Shown here: positions 1 to 7,968 of the stretch, one piece after another
Position numbering within the stretch: the stretch's first letter is position 1
Layout: every line of letters begins with the position of its first letter
Source: Eubacteriaceae bacterium UBA1433
GTDB lineage: Bacteria > Bacillota > Clostridia > Eubacteriales > UBA1433
Length of the DNA: 24,042 nt
Reading direction: 5' to 3'
NCBI GenBank assembly: GCA_002329295.1
Contig: DCTT01000015.1
Coordinates: forward strand, 56,807 to 80,848
Notes under the pieces: model-generated
Told to the model about the DNA's origin: nothing
What the model saw: the letters and a program-made list of their open reading frames with translations, nothing else
Databases searched by the model: none
Translations under genes and position numbers: made by a program

Positions 1-1287
1 CAGCGCCAGGGTGCGCGGAATCGGCGTTGCGCTCATTAACAAAACATGCGGGGAAAATCCTTTTCTCGCCAGTGCCGCACGTTGCAACACACCGAATTTA
101 TGCTGTTCGTCCGTTACCACAAGGGCAAGTTGACGATACGCTATATCCTTTGAAAACAATGCATGGGTACCGATTGCAATGACTGGTTTTGTCCCCGCCA
201 GCATCGTTTTTATCGATTCTCTTTCTTTTTTTTCCGTGGACGAAGTCAATAGTACCACATCAAGATTCCATTTTGCTGCCAGAGGTTTTATTTTTTTGTA
301 ATGCTGCTTTGCCAACAGCTCCGTCGGCGTCATCATCGCCGACTGAAACCCGCCAACCGCTGCCATCAGCAAGGCATAAAACGCCACAGTCGTCTTACCG
401 CTGCCTACATCCCCCTGCAACAATCGGTTCATTACTTTGTCTTGTTTTTTGATGTCTTGTGCAATTTCTTTCATTGCGCGTCTTTGAGCTGTTGTAGGTT
501 TAAAAGGCAGCTGGCCTACAAATTCATCATAAATATCGTTCTTAATGATATAGTGATTTTTTCGTCGGATTCGCTGACTTTTTTCCTCATAAAGCAACAA
601 TAGCGTTGCAAAAATTTCATCAAAGGCAAAACGCTCTTTTCCCTGCTCTGCCTGGGTCATTTCTTGCGGCAAATGTACATTGCGCAACGCGGTGACAATA
701 TCCTGCACGAAAAATCGTTTTTTTAATTCTTCGGGCCACATATCCGCCGTGTTGTTCCCATATTGTTCCCAGGCATTTTGTACAATACCACGCATCACGC
801 TTTGACTGATGGCAGTAACATCGTCTTTTATTTTATACACAGGATAAATCTGTAAATTTTTTGATAAATCCGCCAACTCTCCGACAATAGGATTATAAAC
901 CACAAAGTCTGTCAATGTCCGTTGGATTCTGCCAAAAACATGATATTGTTTTCCGATTTCAAATTTTTTCGCTTGGTAAGGTGCATTAAAAATTACAACG
1001 GAGCCTGTCATATCGCCGCTGGATACTTTGATTTTAACCGTGCTTTTTTTTCTTTTTATATAATGAATAGCGGGAGCCGCCATAACCTTGACAATGATTC
1101 CGGTCTTGGTATCTGACACCACCGATTCAATTGCCTCTATGCGGCTTCTGTCTTCATAGGATTTCGGCAAACAACAAAACAGGTCATACAGGCAAAAAAT
1201 GCCCGCCTGTTGCAGGGCATTTTTTCTTTTTTGTGCGACACCTTTGATTTGATCTAATGCTACGACCGTATTTGTTTCAAACAGCAT
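1..1287 (-). CDS. recG: ATP-dependent DNA helicase RecG, N-terminal part (cut by window edge)
   Basis: RecG is a superfamily 2 helicase that remodels stalled replication forks and Holliday junctions. I translated this by hand: it opens at an ATG (1285-1287) five bases after the fakA stop and runs open through base 1, about 429 residues. The N-terminal wedge/OB region comes first (LDQIKGVAQKR near residue 12; an OB-like stretch around 60-150). Then come helicase motif I GDVGSGKTT (about residue 289), motif II as DEQH followed by KFGV (about 391) and motif III MSATPIPRTLAL at the window edge. The DEQH box and the TPIPRTLAL motif are typical of RecG. AAGGA lies very close (about 3 nt) before the ATG. 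fakA followed by recG recalls the B. subtilis order yloV-sdaAB-sdaAA-recG without the sda genes. The C-terminal helicase lobe lies outside the window. Confidence 0.96.
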   Translation of the reverse strand, partial: MLFETNTVVALDQIKGVAQKRKNALQQAGIFCLYDLFCCLPKSYEDRSRIEAIESVVSDTKTGIIVKVMAAPAIHYIKRKKSTVKIKVSSGDMTGSVVIFNAPYQAKKFEIGKQYHVFGRIQRTLTDFVVYNPIVGELADLSKNLQIYPVYKIKDDVTAISQSVMRGIVQNAWEQYGNNTADMWPEELKKRFFVQDIVTALRNVHLPQEMTQAEQGKERFAFDEIFATLLLLYEEKSQRIRRKNHYIIKNDIYDEFVGQLPFKPTTAQRRAMKEIAQDIKKQDKVMNRLLQGDVGSGKTTVAFYALLMAAVGGFQSAMMTPTELLAKQHYKKIKPLAAKWNLDVVLLTSSTEKKERESIKTMLAGTKPVIAIGTHALFSKDIAYRQLALVVTDEQHKFGVLQRAALARKGFSPHVLLMSATPIPRTLAL

Positions 1288-1292
1288 ATTCC

Positions 1293-2918
1293 TTATTCAA
1301 CCGATAAAATGTAATAATACAGCGGTTGACCTCCGTATTGTAAAATCACATCCTGGTCTTCATATATTTTTTCTAATTTTTTATGTAATTTTTGCGCTTC
1401 TTTTTGTGAAGTATCTTGTCCATAATAAATATAAATCAACTCTGATTCTTCGTCTACCATCCCTGCCAACAGCTCAATGGCTGCTTTTTCCGCCGAGTTG
1501 GAAATCGCTGTAATGCCCTTGCGATCGTTGATGCCGATAATATTTCCTTTTTTGATCATTTTTTTATTGATCGTTGTATCCCTTACCGAAAAGGTTATCT
1601 GCCCTGTTTTGACTCTATTGATTACCTCAATAAAACCTTCCATATTTTCTTCGACGCTCGCCTCTTCGCAAAACGCCAACACGGCCGATATTCCCTGCGG
1701 GATTGTCTTTGTCGGAATGACTTCAATATGTTCTGTAGAAACTTCCTTTGCCTGGTTTGCCGCCAAGATGATATTTTTATTGTTTGGCAGCAAATAAATC
1801 ACTTCCGCATTGATCAATGCAATTTCATCCAAAAAATCCTGTGTGCTGGGATTCATGGTCTGGCCGCCTTTGATGATGCTTTCCACACCGATATCGCGAA
1901 AAATTTGCTCGATTCCCTCGCCGGCAGCCACGGCAACAAAGGCATATTTGGATCTTTTTTCCGGCCTTTGTTTTTTATAAGACTCTTCATGCACCAGAGT
2001 ATTTTCATGCTGAAGTTTCATGTTTTCAATTTTGATATCAAGCAGTTCGCCATAGGTTAAGCATTGACTGAGAACTTTGCCCGGCTCATTGGTATGAATA
2101 TGCACCTTAATGATATCTTCATCACCCACCACCACCATGCTGTCTCCCATCGGCAACAGCTTTGTTCGAAGCATAGGCGCTTTGTCTCCGCCTCCTTGTA
2201 TCATAGCTTCCGTGCAATACAAAAACCGAATATCCGCCCCCTCAGCGGATTTCGAAATCATTTTGGGTGTTTTATCACCGGAATTCATTTCTTTTTCTGC
2301 TAGGACTTCTCCTTTCAACGCCGCCAAAAACCCTTTATAAATATAGATCAACCCTTTTCCTCCCGCGTCAACGACGCCGGCCTCTTTGAGCACCGGAAGC
2401 ATATCAGGAGTCTTGTCCAAGGCTTTTTCTCCTTCTTCTACCATCTTTTCCAAAAAAATATCCACTTCTTGATATTTGCCGAAGTTTGCGGTAGCAAAAT
2501 TCCCCATGGCTCTGGCAACAGTCAAAATCGTTCCCTCTGTCGGCTTAATGACCGCCTTATATGCCATATCTGCCGAAGATTTCATGCAGCCGGCCAGTTG
2601 GGACACGCTCAAAGTTTTGCGATTTTTACATCCTTCATAAAATCCTCGCAGCAACTGGGACAAAATTACCCCCGAATTGCCTCTGGCACCCATGAGCGCT
2701 CCTGAAGAGATTGCCTTTGCCACAACTTCTACGCTTTGTCCATCCGCCGAACTCGCATTTTTTGCCGCCGAATGAATTGTCAACGACATATTGGTTCCCG
2801 TATCCCCGTCCGGTACGGGAAATACGTTGAGCCTGTTCACTTCTTCTTTATTCGTTTCCAAATACGCTGCCGCGTAATGAATCGCTTTGATTAACCCCTG
2901 TCCATCCAAAAATTCCAT
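1293..2918 (-). CDS. fakA: Fatty acid kinase ATP-binding subunit FakA (DAK2 domain, YloV family)
   Basis: FakA is the ATP-binding subunit of fatty acid kinase. It phosphorylates fatty acids presented by a FakB (DegV-family) partner so that exogenous acids can enter phospholipid synthesis. The 541 residues match the family length (about 550). The N-terminal DAK2 domain shows NVFPVPDGDTGTNM at 31-44, whose Asp37 and Asp39 are the expected Mg-ATP ligands, and GARGNSG at 77-83. A middle domain and a DAK1/DegV-like C-terminal domain follow. The start is an ATG preceded by AAAGGTGG about 5 nt away. It lies 23 nt after the Asp23 gene and 5 nt before recG, so the three are probably one transcript. 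No fakB gene is in the window, so its partner must be encoded elsewhere. The family assignment is firm; the fatty acid substrate is inferred from studied homologues. Confidence 0.93.
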   Translation of the reverse strand: MEFLDGQGLIKAIHYAAAYLETNKEEVNRLNVFPVPDGDTGTNMSLTIHSAAKNASSADGQSVEVVAKAISSGALMGARGNSGVILSQLLRGFYEGCKNRKTLSVSQLAGCMKSSADMAYKAVIKPTEGTILTVARAMGNFATANFGKYQEVDIFLEKMVEEGEKALDKTPDMLPVLKEAGVVDAGGKGLIYIYKGFLAALKGEVLAEKEMNSGDKTPKMISKSAEGADIRFLYCTEAMIQGGGDKAPMLRTKLLPMGDSMVVVGDEDIIKVHIHTNEPGKVLSQCLTYGELLDIKIENMKLQHENTLVHEESYKKQRPEKRSKYAFVAVAAGEGIEQIFRDIGVESIIKGGQTMNPSTQDFLDEIALINAEVIYLLPNNKNIILAANQAKEVSTEHIEVIPTKTIPQGISAVLAFCEEASVEENMEGFIEVINRVKTGQITFSVRDTTINKKMIKKGNIIGINDRKGITAISNSAEKAAIELLAGMVDEESELIYIYYGQDTSQKEAQKLHKKLEKIYEDQDVILQYGGQPLYYYILSVE

Positions 2919-2941
2919 AATTCCACCTTTGCGCCTGTCTT

Positions 2942-3280
2942 TTATATCCTGACACTTTCCACATATACGTTGATTTGCTTCACTTTGACACCCGTTGTTT
3001 TTTCTACCTGATAGCGAACGCTTTCAATCACGTTTTCCGCCACCGTCTGCAGTCTTACACCAAATTCAAATATTACATACAAATTGATGACAATGCCATC
3101 TTTTTTTTCTGCAATTTTTACCCCTTTCGCCCCGTGCTCATTTTTCAACAGCACAACAAATCCCAAACTTTTTCTCGCCATTCCCACAAGTCCGTAACAA
3201 TCCAGTGCGGCAAGAGCAGCAGTTTTTGCAATAATATTTCGAGAAATTTTTACCGTTCCGTATTTGCTTTCAAGTTCCAT
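2942..3280 (-). CDS. yloU: Asp23/Gls24 family envelope stress protein (YloU-like)
   Basis: This 112-residue protein belongs to the Asp23/Gls24 family (DUF322), small cytoplasmic proteins linked to the cell envelope and alkaline-shock response in Gram-positives. Family marks are the N-terminal YGTVKISRNIIAKTAALAA (7-25), the GLVGMA segment (31-36) and the C-terminal VNVYVE-like strand, here QINVYVESVRI. There is no signal peptide or membrane helix. It sits directly upstream of fakA, the same pairing as yloU-yloV in B. subtilis, and is the first gene of its transcript. A strong GGAGGAGGAG lies upstream, but about 12 nt from the ATG, which is slightly long. The precise molecular role of this paralogue is not established. 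Confidence 0.9.
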   Translation of the reverse strand: MELESKYGTVKISRNIIAKTAALAALDCYGLVGMARKSLGFVVLLKNEHGAKGVKIAEKKDGIVINLYVIFEFGVRLQTVAENVIESVRYQVEKTTGVKVKQINVYVESVRI

Positions 3281-3317
3281 GCGATTATCCAGCTCCTCCT
3301 CCGGAATTATTTTACTT

Positions 3318-3346
3318 ATTTTACTTTATTTTTAACTATTTATCAA
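3318..3346 (-). promoter_or_regulatory. Promoter of the Asp23-fakA-recG operon
   Basis: Read on the minus strand, TTGATA (3341-3346) and TAAAAT (3318-3323) are separated by exactly 17 bp, each one mismatch from the vegetative sigma-70/SigA consensus. Transcription would begin near 3311, giving a leader of about 30 nt that contains the GGAGGAGGAG ribosome-binding site. The rpmB promoter points the other way about 50 bp further along, so the two share one 184-bp intergenic region. This is motif reading only. Confidence 0.72.
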
Positions 3347-3394
3347 TACTTCGTCTCTCTTATTGAAGAATTCCTTATTTTTTTGAAAAATAAT

Positions 3395-3424
3395 TTGCAT
3401 TTTAAGTGACGATAGTGTTATAAT
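3395..3424 (+). promoter_or_regulatory. Promoter of rpmB (extended -10)
   Basis: TTGCAT (3395-3400) and a perfect TATAAT (3419-3424) are separated by 18 bp. TG lies one base before the -10 box (3416-3417), making an extended -10. The predicted start near 3431 leaves a leader of about 34 nt holding AAGGAG (3451-3456), 8 nt before the rpmB ATG. The perfect -10 with the TG extension fits a highly expressed ribosomal protein gene. Confidence 0.8.
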
Positions 3425-3464
3425 ACTTGTCGCTTATCAACTCTACAGCAAAGGAGATGCGAAG

Positions 3465-3653
3465 ATGGCAAAACAATGCTATATATGTGAAAAAAAACCT
3501 ATCAGCGGCAACACGGTTAGTCACTCCAATCGCCACACACGCCGCGTTTGGAAACCCAATTTGCGAAAAGTCAGTATCCTTGAAGACGGCACCCCCAAAA
3601 AGGTCTATGTCTGCACACGTTGCCTGCGTTCCGATAAAGTTACGCGCGCTTAA
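3465..3653 (+). CDS. rpmB: 50S ribosomal protein L28, zinc-binding form
   Basis: L28 is a small protein of the large ribosomal subunit. The 62 residues begin MAKQCYICEKKP and contain the typical VSHSNRHTRRVWKPNL segment (about 18-33). Two CxxC pairs, Cys5/Cys8 near the N-terminus and the pair in VCTRCLR near the C-terminus, form the four-cysteine zinc site of the 'C+' L28 type, as opposed to the zinc-free paralogue some bacteria use under zinc limitation. The start is set by AAGGAG with an 8-nt spacer. It is monocistronic: its own promoter lies upstream, a hairpin terminator downstream, and the neighbours on both sides are on the other strand. The thiN / rpmB / yloU order matches B. subtilis, but no spoVM-like ORF is present. 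Confidence 0.97.
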   Translation: MAKQCYICEKKPISGNTVSHSNRHTRRVWKPNLRKVSILEDGTPKKVYVCTRCLRSDKVTRA

Positions 3654-3681
3654 TTCATGTATATTCAATTGACTGGAATTC

Positions 3682-3716
3682 AAAAGACAGACTCTCTGGT
3701 TGTGTCTGTTTTTTTC
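3682..3716. terminator. Hairpin terminator between convergent rpmB and thiN, probably bidirectional
   Basis: ACAGAC (3687-3692) pairs perfectly with GTCTGT (3704-3709) around an 11-nt loop. The stem extends through a G-T pair and four A-T pairs (3682-3686 with 3710-3714). On the plus strand the stem runs into seven T residues (3709-3715), ending rpmB. On the minus strand CTTTT follows the stem, so it can also end the long operon that finishes with thiN, which has no better candidate in this gap. Confidence 0.8.
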
Positions 3717-3760
3717 TTGCCGCTTTTTCTTTACATTTATTCAAATGCACTTTTATCCAA

Positions 3761-4405
3761 TCAATACTTCTCTTCTGTAATCACAATAACAGCCATTCCC
3801 TCCTCAATTTTGATTTCAACTGTATCTTCACAGGCATAGTTGCTTATGCCATAGGGATTTTCTTTTTTCATTTCCGCATTGGTAAGAGGATAACTCATTC
3901 CTTTAAAACTGATGCCGCGAATGACGTCGCTGTAAGGAAGCACAGAAATGGTTTTGTGTGCCACATGTTCCAGCATCATATACTTTTCCATGACAAAGAT
4001 TTCATTGTATTCATTGACAATCTTTGCTTTCACTCCGTGATCAAAGGCATATTTCAACAAATAAATATTGACAAGCGAGTGATCCGCTCTGGTTCCCAAC
4101 ACGCCAAAAAGTACCATTTCCGTACACTTTTGCTCTATGGCATATTGCATACAGAGTTGAACGTCAGTGAAGTCTTTCCTTTTTTCATAGGTCATCACAG
4201 TTGTTTTCTGTTTCATTTGCTCCAAATCCACCGTAGCAACAGAATCAAAATCGCCCAGCAATACATCAGGCACTCTGCCTAATTTTGACATGATTTTTAA
4301 ACCGCCATCAGCGCAAAGAGTAAGTTGCGGCTGATAGCGCTTTAAATATTCTGCATAGAAGCAAACATCTTTATAGGAACCATTTCCGAAAATCGCAACT
4401 TTCAT
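3761..4405 (-). CDS. thiN: Thiamine pyrophosphokinase
   Basis: This enzyme transfers pyrophosphate from ATP to thiamine, making the cofactor thiamine diphosphate. At 214 residues it has the family length. Motifs in order are CADGG (31-35), PDVLLGDFDS (46-55) with the acidic metal ligands, KDFTD (77-81) and GVLGTRADHS (101-110). The C-terminal half is the small beta-sandwich thiamine-binding domain. Its ATG overlaps the rsgA stop as ATGA, so translation is coupled. It is the last gene of the dapF-to-thiN series and ends before the shared terminator. In B. subtilis rpe lies between rsgA and thiN; here it is absent. Confidence 0.95.
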   Translation of the reverse strand: MKVAIFGNGSYKDVCFYAEYLKRYQPQLTLCADGGLKIMSKLGRVPDVLLGDFDSVATVDLEQMKQKTTVMTYEKRKDFTDVQLCMQYAIEQKCTEMVLFGVLGTRADHSLVNIYLLKYAFDHGVKAKIVNEYNEIFVMEKYMMLEHVAHKTISVLPYSDVIRGISFKGMSYPLTNAEMKKENPYGISNYACEDTVEIKIEEGMAVIVITEEKY

Positions 4406-5289
4406 CGCCAGTTTTTCCTTAATTTTTCATCAATTTCATCTTTGATCACCAGATAATTCCGATACCTGCTCTCGCTGATTTTTCCCTCTTGCAGCGCCTC
4501 TTTCACCGCACACTCCGGCTCGCTGTCGTGGGCACAGGAAGTAAATTTACATTTCCCTAAATAGGGGCGAAATTCTACAAAAAGCTCGTCCACCTTTTCA
4601 ATCTCCATATCAGTCAAGTCAATATTGGTAAATCCTGGCGTATCTACTATATAGCTCGTCTCGTCAAGACACAGCAGTTCCACGTGTCTGGTAGTATGCC
4701 TCCCACGACCGATTTTTTCACTGACTTTCCCTGTACGCAAAAAAAACGCAGGATGAATTGCATTGAGCAATGTGCTTTTTCCTGCTCCCGAAGAACCTGC
4801 CAACACGGTGGTTTCGTGATATAAATGCTTTTTCAGCCCACCAAGTTTTGCCTCTTTCGCAGAAACAAAAAACAATTCATAAGACGTTTTGCCATAAATT
4901 TGTTTCAGGTGTTCCACATCTGCTTTTTTCGCAATATCTACTTTATTAAAACACATAATAATTTTTAGACCGATCTGTTCATAGGAGGCAATGAGCTTGT
5001 CCAACATCATCAGATTTGGCTTCGGTCTCGTGCAGGCGGCTACAATAATCATTTGCGTTACATTGGCAACCGCCGGACGCAACAATGCATTTTTTCGTTC
5101 CAATATTTGGGCAATGACAAAGCTGCCGTCCTTTTCTTTTTGCACTATGACATTATCACCCACCATTGGCACAATATTCTGATTACGAAAAATTCCTTTT
5201 ATTCCACCGGTGACACGGTGATTTTCCTCTGTCAAAACGGTATAAAATCCGCCGACTCCCTTTATAATTTTCCCTCGCATACCTTTCAC
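4402..5289 (-). CDS. rsgA: Ribosome small subunit-dependent GTPase RsgA (CpgA/YloQ)
   Basis: RsgA is a circularly permuted GTPase that acts late in 30S subunit assembly. The domain order proves the permutation: an N-terminal OB fold, then G4 NKVD (115-118), G1 GSSGAGKS (165-172), the switch loop GRGRHTTRH (194-202) and G3 DTPG (216-219). A C-terminal zinc site follows, with Cys247, Cys252, His254 and Cys260. The open frame starts with GTG at 5289, three bases after the prkC stop; an in-frame ATG three codons on (5280) is an alternative start. Neither has a well-spaced ribosome-binding site, so coupling to prkC is likely. B. subtilis CpgA is a known PrkC substrate, which fits the neighbourhood. 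Confidence 0.96.
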   Translation of the reverse strand: MKGMRGKIIKGVGGFYTVLTEENHRVTGGIKGIFRNQNIVPMVGDNVIVQKEKDGSFVIAQILERKNALLRPAVANVTQMIIVAACTRPKPNLMMLDKLIASYEQIGLKIIMCFNKVDIAKKADVEHLKQIYGKTSYELFFVSAKEAKLGGLKKHLYHETTVLAGSSGAGKSTLLNAIHPAFFLRTGKVSEKIGRGRHTTRHVELLCLDETSYIVDTPGFTNIDLTDMEIEKVDELFVEFRPYLGKCKFTSCAHDSEPECAVKEALQEGKISESRYRNYLVIKDEIDEKLRKNWR

Positions 5290-5292
5290 CAG

Positions 5293-7227
5293 TTAAAAAG
5301 TAATCACGCCTGACTGGGCTTCCGTATTGTCGATGTAAATTTTATAATATTCCACACCGACACCTTTTAACGATACCGTAATGATTTCGTTGGATTGGTG
5401 TGTGCTTTGATATTGTGTGGTAGGGTTACCTTCTTGCCCGATGGTATCTACCCTTACTACCACAGCCCGCGGCGCGCCGGGCACCAGTTCAGACAATTTA
5501 ATGGTAATGCTTTTCGTGGAGACTTTGCCCTTGCTGATTACCAACGTTATACCTTGCGTTTTTTCTACCAGTTTGTTTGCACCGGGACTTTGTGCGATCA
5601 CAAGTCCTTTTTCGTATTCCGTACTTACCTCATACTTCACGCTTGTCAAAGGCAGCCCCAATTTTGTCAGCTCCGCCCGTGCGGCTTCCTCCGTTTTGCC
5701 TACTAAGTTAGGCAACATAATGGTATCTTTCCCTTTGCTCACATATAATACGACATTGCTTCCCTCGGCAATTTCCGTATTTGCTGCAGGCATCTGATTA
5801 AATACGATGTTTACATCATACTCATCATTAAACTCTTTATTGACTTCACTGACAATCAGTCCTGCATTTTCGAGCGTACTGCGGGCATTGACTTCAAATT
5901 GCCCCACTACATCCGGCATGACAATCATCTTCGGCCCAAGGCTGACAACAACCTCCACCGGCAAAGTTTTTTTGATATATTCACCGGCTTTCGGGTTTTG
6001 ACTGATAATGGAACCTTTTGGCACTTCCAGGCTACTTTTTTCTTCTTTGATTTTATAGGTCAATCCCGCTTTATCCAGCGTCTCTTCCATTTGCTCTATC
6101 GTCATTCCTTCCAGGTTTGGAACTTCGGTTTTTTTATTGGCTATCAACCCATAGGCGATCATTGCAATGATAAAAACGACAACCAGCCCCATGACAATCA
6201 AGGGCGCTTTATTTTTCTGCATAAAAAATGCTTTTATTTTTTCGTTCCAGCTTCGCTCTTCCTTTTGAGGCCTTGCAACCTCCGCTACATTCTGCGGATT
6301 TTGTGCAAGAATAATCCCTTCCTCCACGGCTTTAGGCTGTACGCTTGTCTTGGCCGCCATCGCTTTTTCCTTTTTGTTCTCTTCAACAGGCTCCAGGCTC
6401 TCATAAGGGTTATTCATGGCACGAATCACCGCACTCATCACTTCCGACGCATTTTGGTAACGTTTTTCGGGATGCTTCATCGTGAGTCTATTGGCGACAT
6501 CAGCCACCGCCTGGGGAATATTCGGCGTAACATTTTCAATTTGCGGCACATTGCTTTGAATATGCTGAATAGCGATACTTACCACCGTATCGCCCACATA
6601 AGGCAAAATACCCGTCAACATTTCATACATCATAATGCCCAATGAATACAGGTCACTTCGTTCGTCAACAAATCCTCCACGCGCCTGTTCAGGTGAAACA
6701 TAGTGCACGCTGCCCATTGCATCACCGCTGGAAGTAACCGTGGAACTGGTCACTGCTTTGGCAATGCCGAAATCTGTCACCTTGGGCACGCCTTCTTCGT
6801 TCATCAATATGTTTTGCGGTTTAATATCACGATGAATAATATTGTTTTTATGAGCCACATCCAAAGCCGAAGCCGTTTGCAATACAATCGAAAGCGTTTC
6901 TTTCCATGTCAGACAGCCTCTCTCTTCGATATATTCTTTCAATGTTTTGCCTTCCACAAGCTCCATGACAATGTAATAAAGCCCATCTTCGTCCCCTACA
7001 TCAAAAACATTGACAATGTTGGCATGAGTCAGGCGTGCTGCTGCCTGGGCTTCCCGTCTAAATCTTTTTAAAAATTGCTCGTTATGCACAAATTCTTCTT
7101 TCAGCACTTTTATGGCAACATAGCGATCTAACAGTGTATCTTGAGCTTTATAGATCACCGCCATGCCCCCCACACCGATCCGTGCCAATATGCGATATCG
7201 ATTATTTAATAATTTGTTGCTGCTCAC
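5293..7227 (-). CDS. prkC: Membrane Ser/Thr protein kinase with three PASTA domains, PrkC
   Basis: PrkC senses cell-wall fragments (muropeptides) through extracellular PASTA domains and phosphorylates cytoplasmic targets. The kinase domain (about 10-270) has the glycine loop GVGGMA (18-23), Lys40, the catalytic HRDIKPQN (132-139, base Asp134) and DFG (152-154). The activation segment is rich in Ser/Thr (TSSTVTSSGDA), as expected for autophosphorylation. A charged linker leads to a single transmembrane helix (341-363). Three PASTA repeats follow (about 366-430, 434-498, 502-567), then a C-terminal beta-rich tail (570-644). The start is GTG, overlapping the prpC stop as GTGA, with AGGAG 7 nt upstream inside the end of prpC. 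The prpC-prkC-rsgA order is conserved in Firmicutes. Confidence 0.97.
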   Translation of the reverse strand: MSSNKLLNNRYRILARIGVGGMAVIYKAQDTLLDRYVAIKVLKEEFVHNEQFLKRFRREAQAAARLTHANIVNVFDVGDEDGLYYIVMELVEGKTLKEYIEERGCLTWKETLSIVLQTASALDVAHKNNIIHRDIKPQNILMNEEGVPKVTDFGIAKAVTSSTVTSSGDAMGSVHYVSPEQARGGFVDERSDLYSLGIMMYEMLTGILPYVGDTVVSIAIQHIQSNVPQIENVTPNIPQAVADVANRLTMKHPEKRYQNASEVMSAVIRAMNNPYESLEPVEENKKEKAMAAKTSVQPKAVEEGIILAQNPQNVAEVARPQKEERSWNEKIKAFFMQKNKAPLIVMGLVVVFIIAMIAYGLIANKKTEVPNLEGMTIEQMEETLDKAGLTYKIKEEKSSLEVPKGSIISQNPKAGEYIKKTLPVEVVVSLGPKMIVMPDVVGQFEVNARSTLENAGLIVSEVNKEFNDEYDVNIVFNQMPAANTEIAEGSNVVLYVSKGKDTIMLPNLVGKTEEAARAELTKLGLPLTSVKYEVSTEYEKGLVIAQSPGANKLVEKTQGITLVISKGKVSTKSITIKLSELVPGAPRAVVVRVDTIGQEGNPTTQYQSTHQSNEIITVSLKGVGVEYYKIYIDNTEAQSGVITF

Positions 7228-7961
7228 ATCATTTCTCCTGTATCACATATAATGACCGAAATATTATCCCGCCCTCCTGCGCTGTTCGCTGCAGCAATCA
7301 GTTTGTCTGTTGCCGCTTCACAGGTATTTTTTTGCAATATTTCTTTAATTTGATTATCACCGATCATAGAAGTCAATCCGTCACTGCACAAAAGAATCTT
7401 TACATTGGGCGGTAAAGGCACCTCTAAAATATCCGCCGTCAAATGTTCTGTGCTGCCCAGAGCCTTTAACAAAACATTCCGGTTCGGATGCGTTGCCGCC
7501 TCGTCTTGTGTCAATCTGCCTTCATCCACGAGGCGCTGTACCAATGAATGGTCTTTCGTAATTTGTTTCAGTTGATTTTCATGTAATATATAGAGTCTGC
7601 TATCACCAATATGAAAAACAATCATCATGTTTTCGTGAACAATACAAGCCGTAATCGTGCTTCCCATTCCCTGCAAACTTGTGTCATATCTGGCGCGTTC
7701 CAGTAATTCGTCATTAATGTCGGCAACAATTTTTTCCAAGGAGCGCACATATTCCTCGACATCTTTGCCATCAAGGCTAATCAATCGCTTACGCAAAATG
7801 TCCAACGCTGTGGCAGATGCCGTTCCGCCGCCTTTGTGTCCTCCCATGCCGTCTGCAACTGCACAAACAAAAATATCATTGTTGCTGTTTATCAGCACCA
7901 AAACTGCATCCTCATTGGCCACTCTTGTCTTTCCTACATCCGTTCTGTATGCAATATTCAC
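7224..7961 (-). CDS. prpC: PP2C-type Ser/Thr phosphatase PrpC
   Basis: PrpC reverses phosphorylation by PrkC. I place the start at GTG 7959-7961, giving 245 residues beginning (M)NIAYRTDVGKTR, which is the conserved PP2C N-terminus. An upstream in-frame extension to 8015 would add 18 residues lying inside rlmN and has no family support. The GTG lies 7 nt after the rlmN stop, with GGGGGAT and AAGGAAA just upstream. Metal ligands are visible in NED (Asp18), ADGMGGHKGG (Asp37, Gly38), CSDGL (Asp194) and GGRDN (Asp232). No membrane segment is present. It is translationally linked to prkC by the GTGA overlap, so kinase and phosphatase should be made together. Confidence 0.95.
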   Translation of the reverse strand: MNIAYRTDVGKTRVANEDAVLVLINSNNDIFVCAVADGMGGHKGGGTASATALDILRKRLISLDGKDVEEYVRSLEKIVADINDELLERARYDTSLQGMGSTITACIVHENMMIVFHIGDSRLYILHENQLKQITKDHSLVQRLVDEGRLTQDEAATHPNRNVLLKALGSTEHLTADILEVPLPPNVKILLCSDGLTSMIGDNQIKEILQKNTCEAATDKLIAAANSAGGRDNISVIICDTGEMM

Positions 7962-7968
7962 TTTCCTT

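Noticed and set aside
189..603. Plus-strand open frames near the left end
   Set aside because: They are antisense shadows of recG, which translates cleanly with helicase motifs on the minus strand.
3402..3683. Minus-strand 93-codon frame across rpmB
   Set aside because: Shadow of rpmB and its promoter; no homology and no start signal.
5899..6645. 248-codon plus-strand frame inside prkC
   Set aside because: It is antisense to the PASTA/transmembrane region, and its composition (rich in His, Phe, Arg) is that of a shadow frame; no ribosome-binding site or family resemblance.
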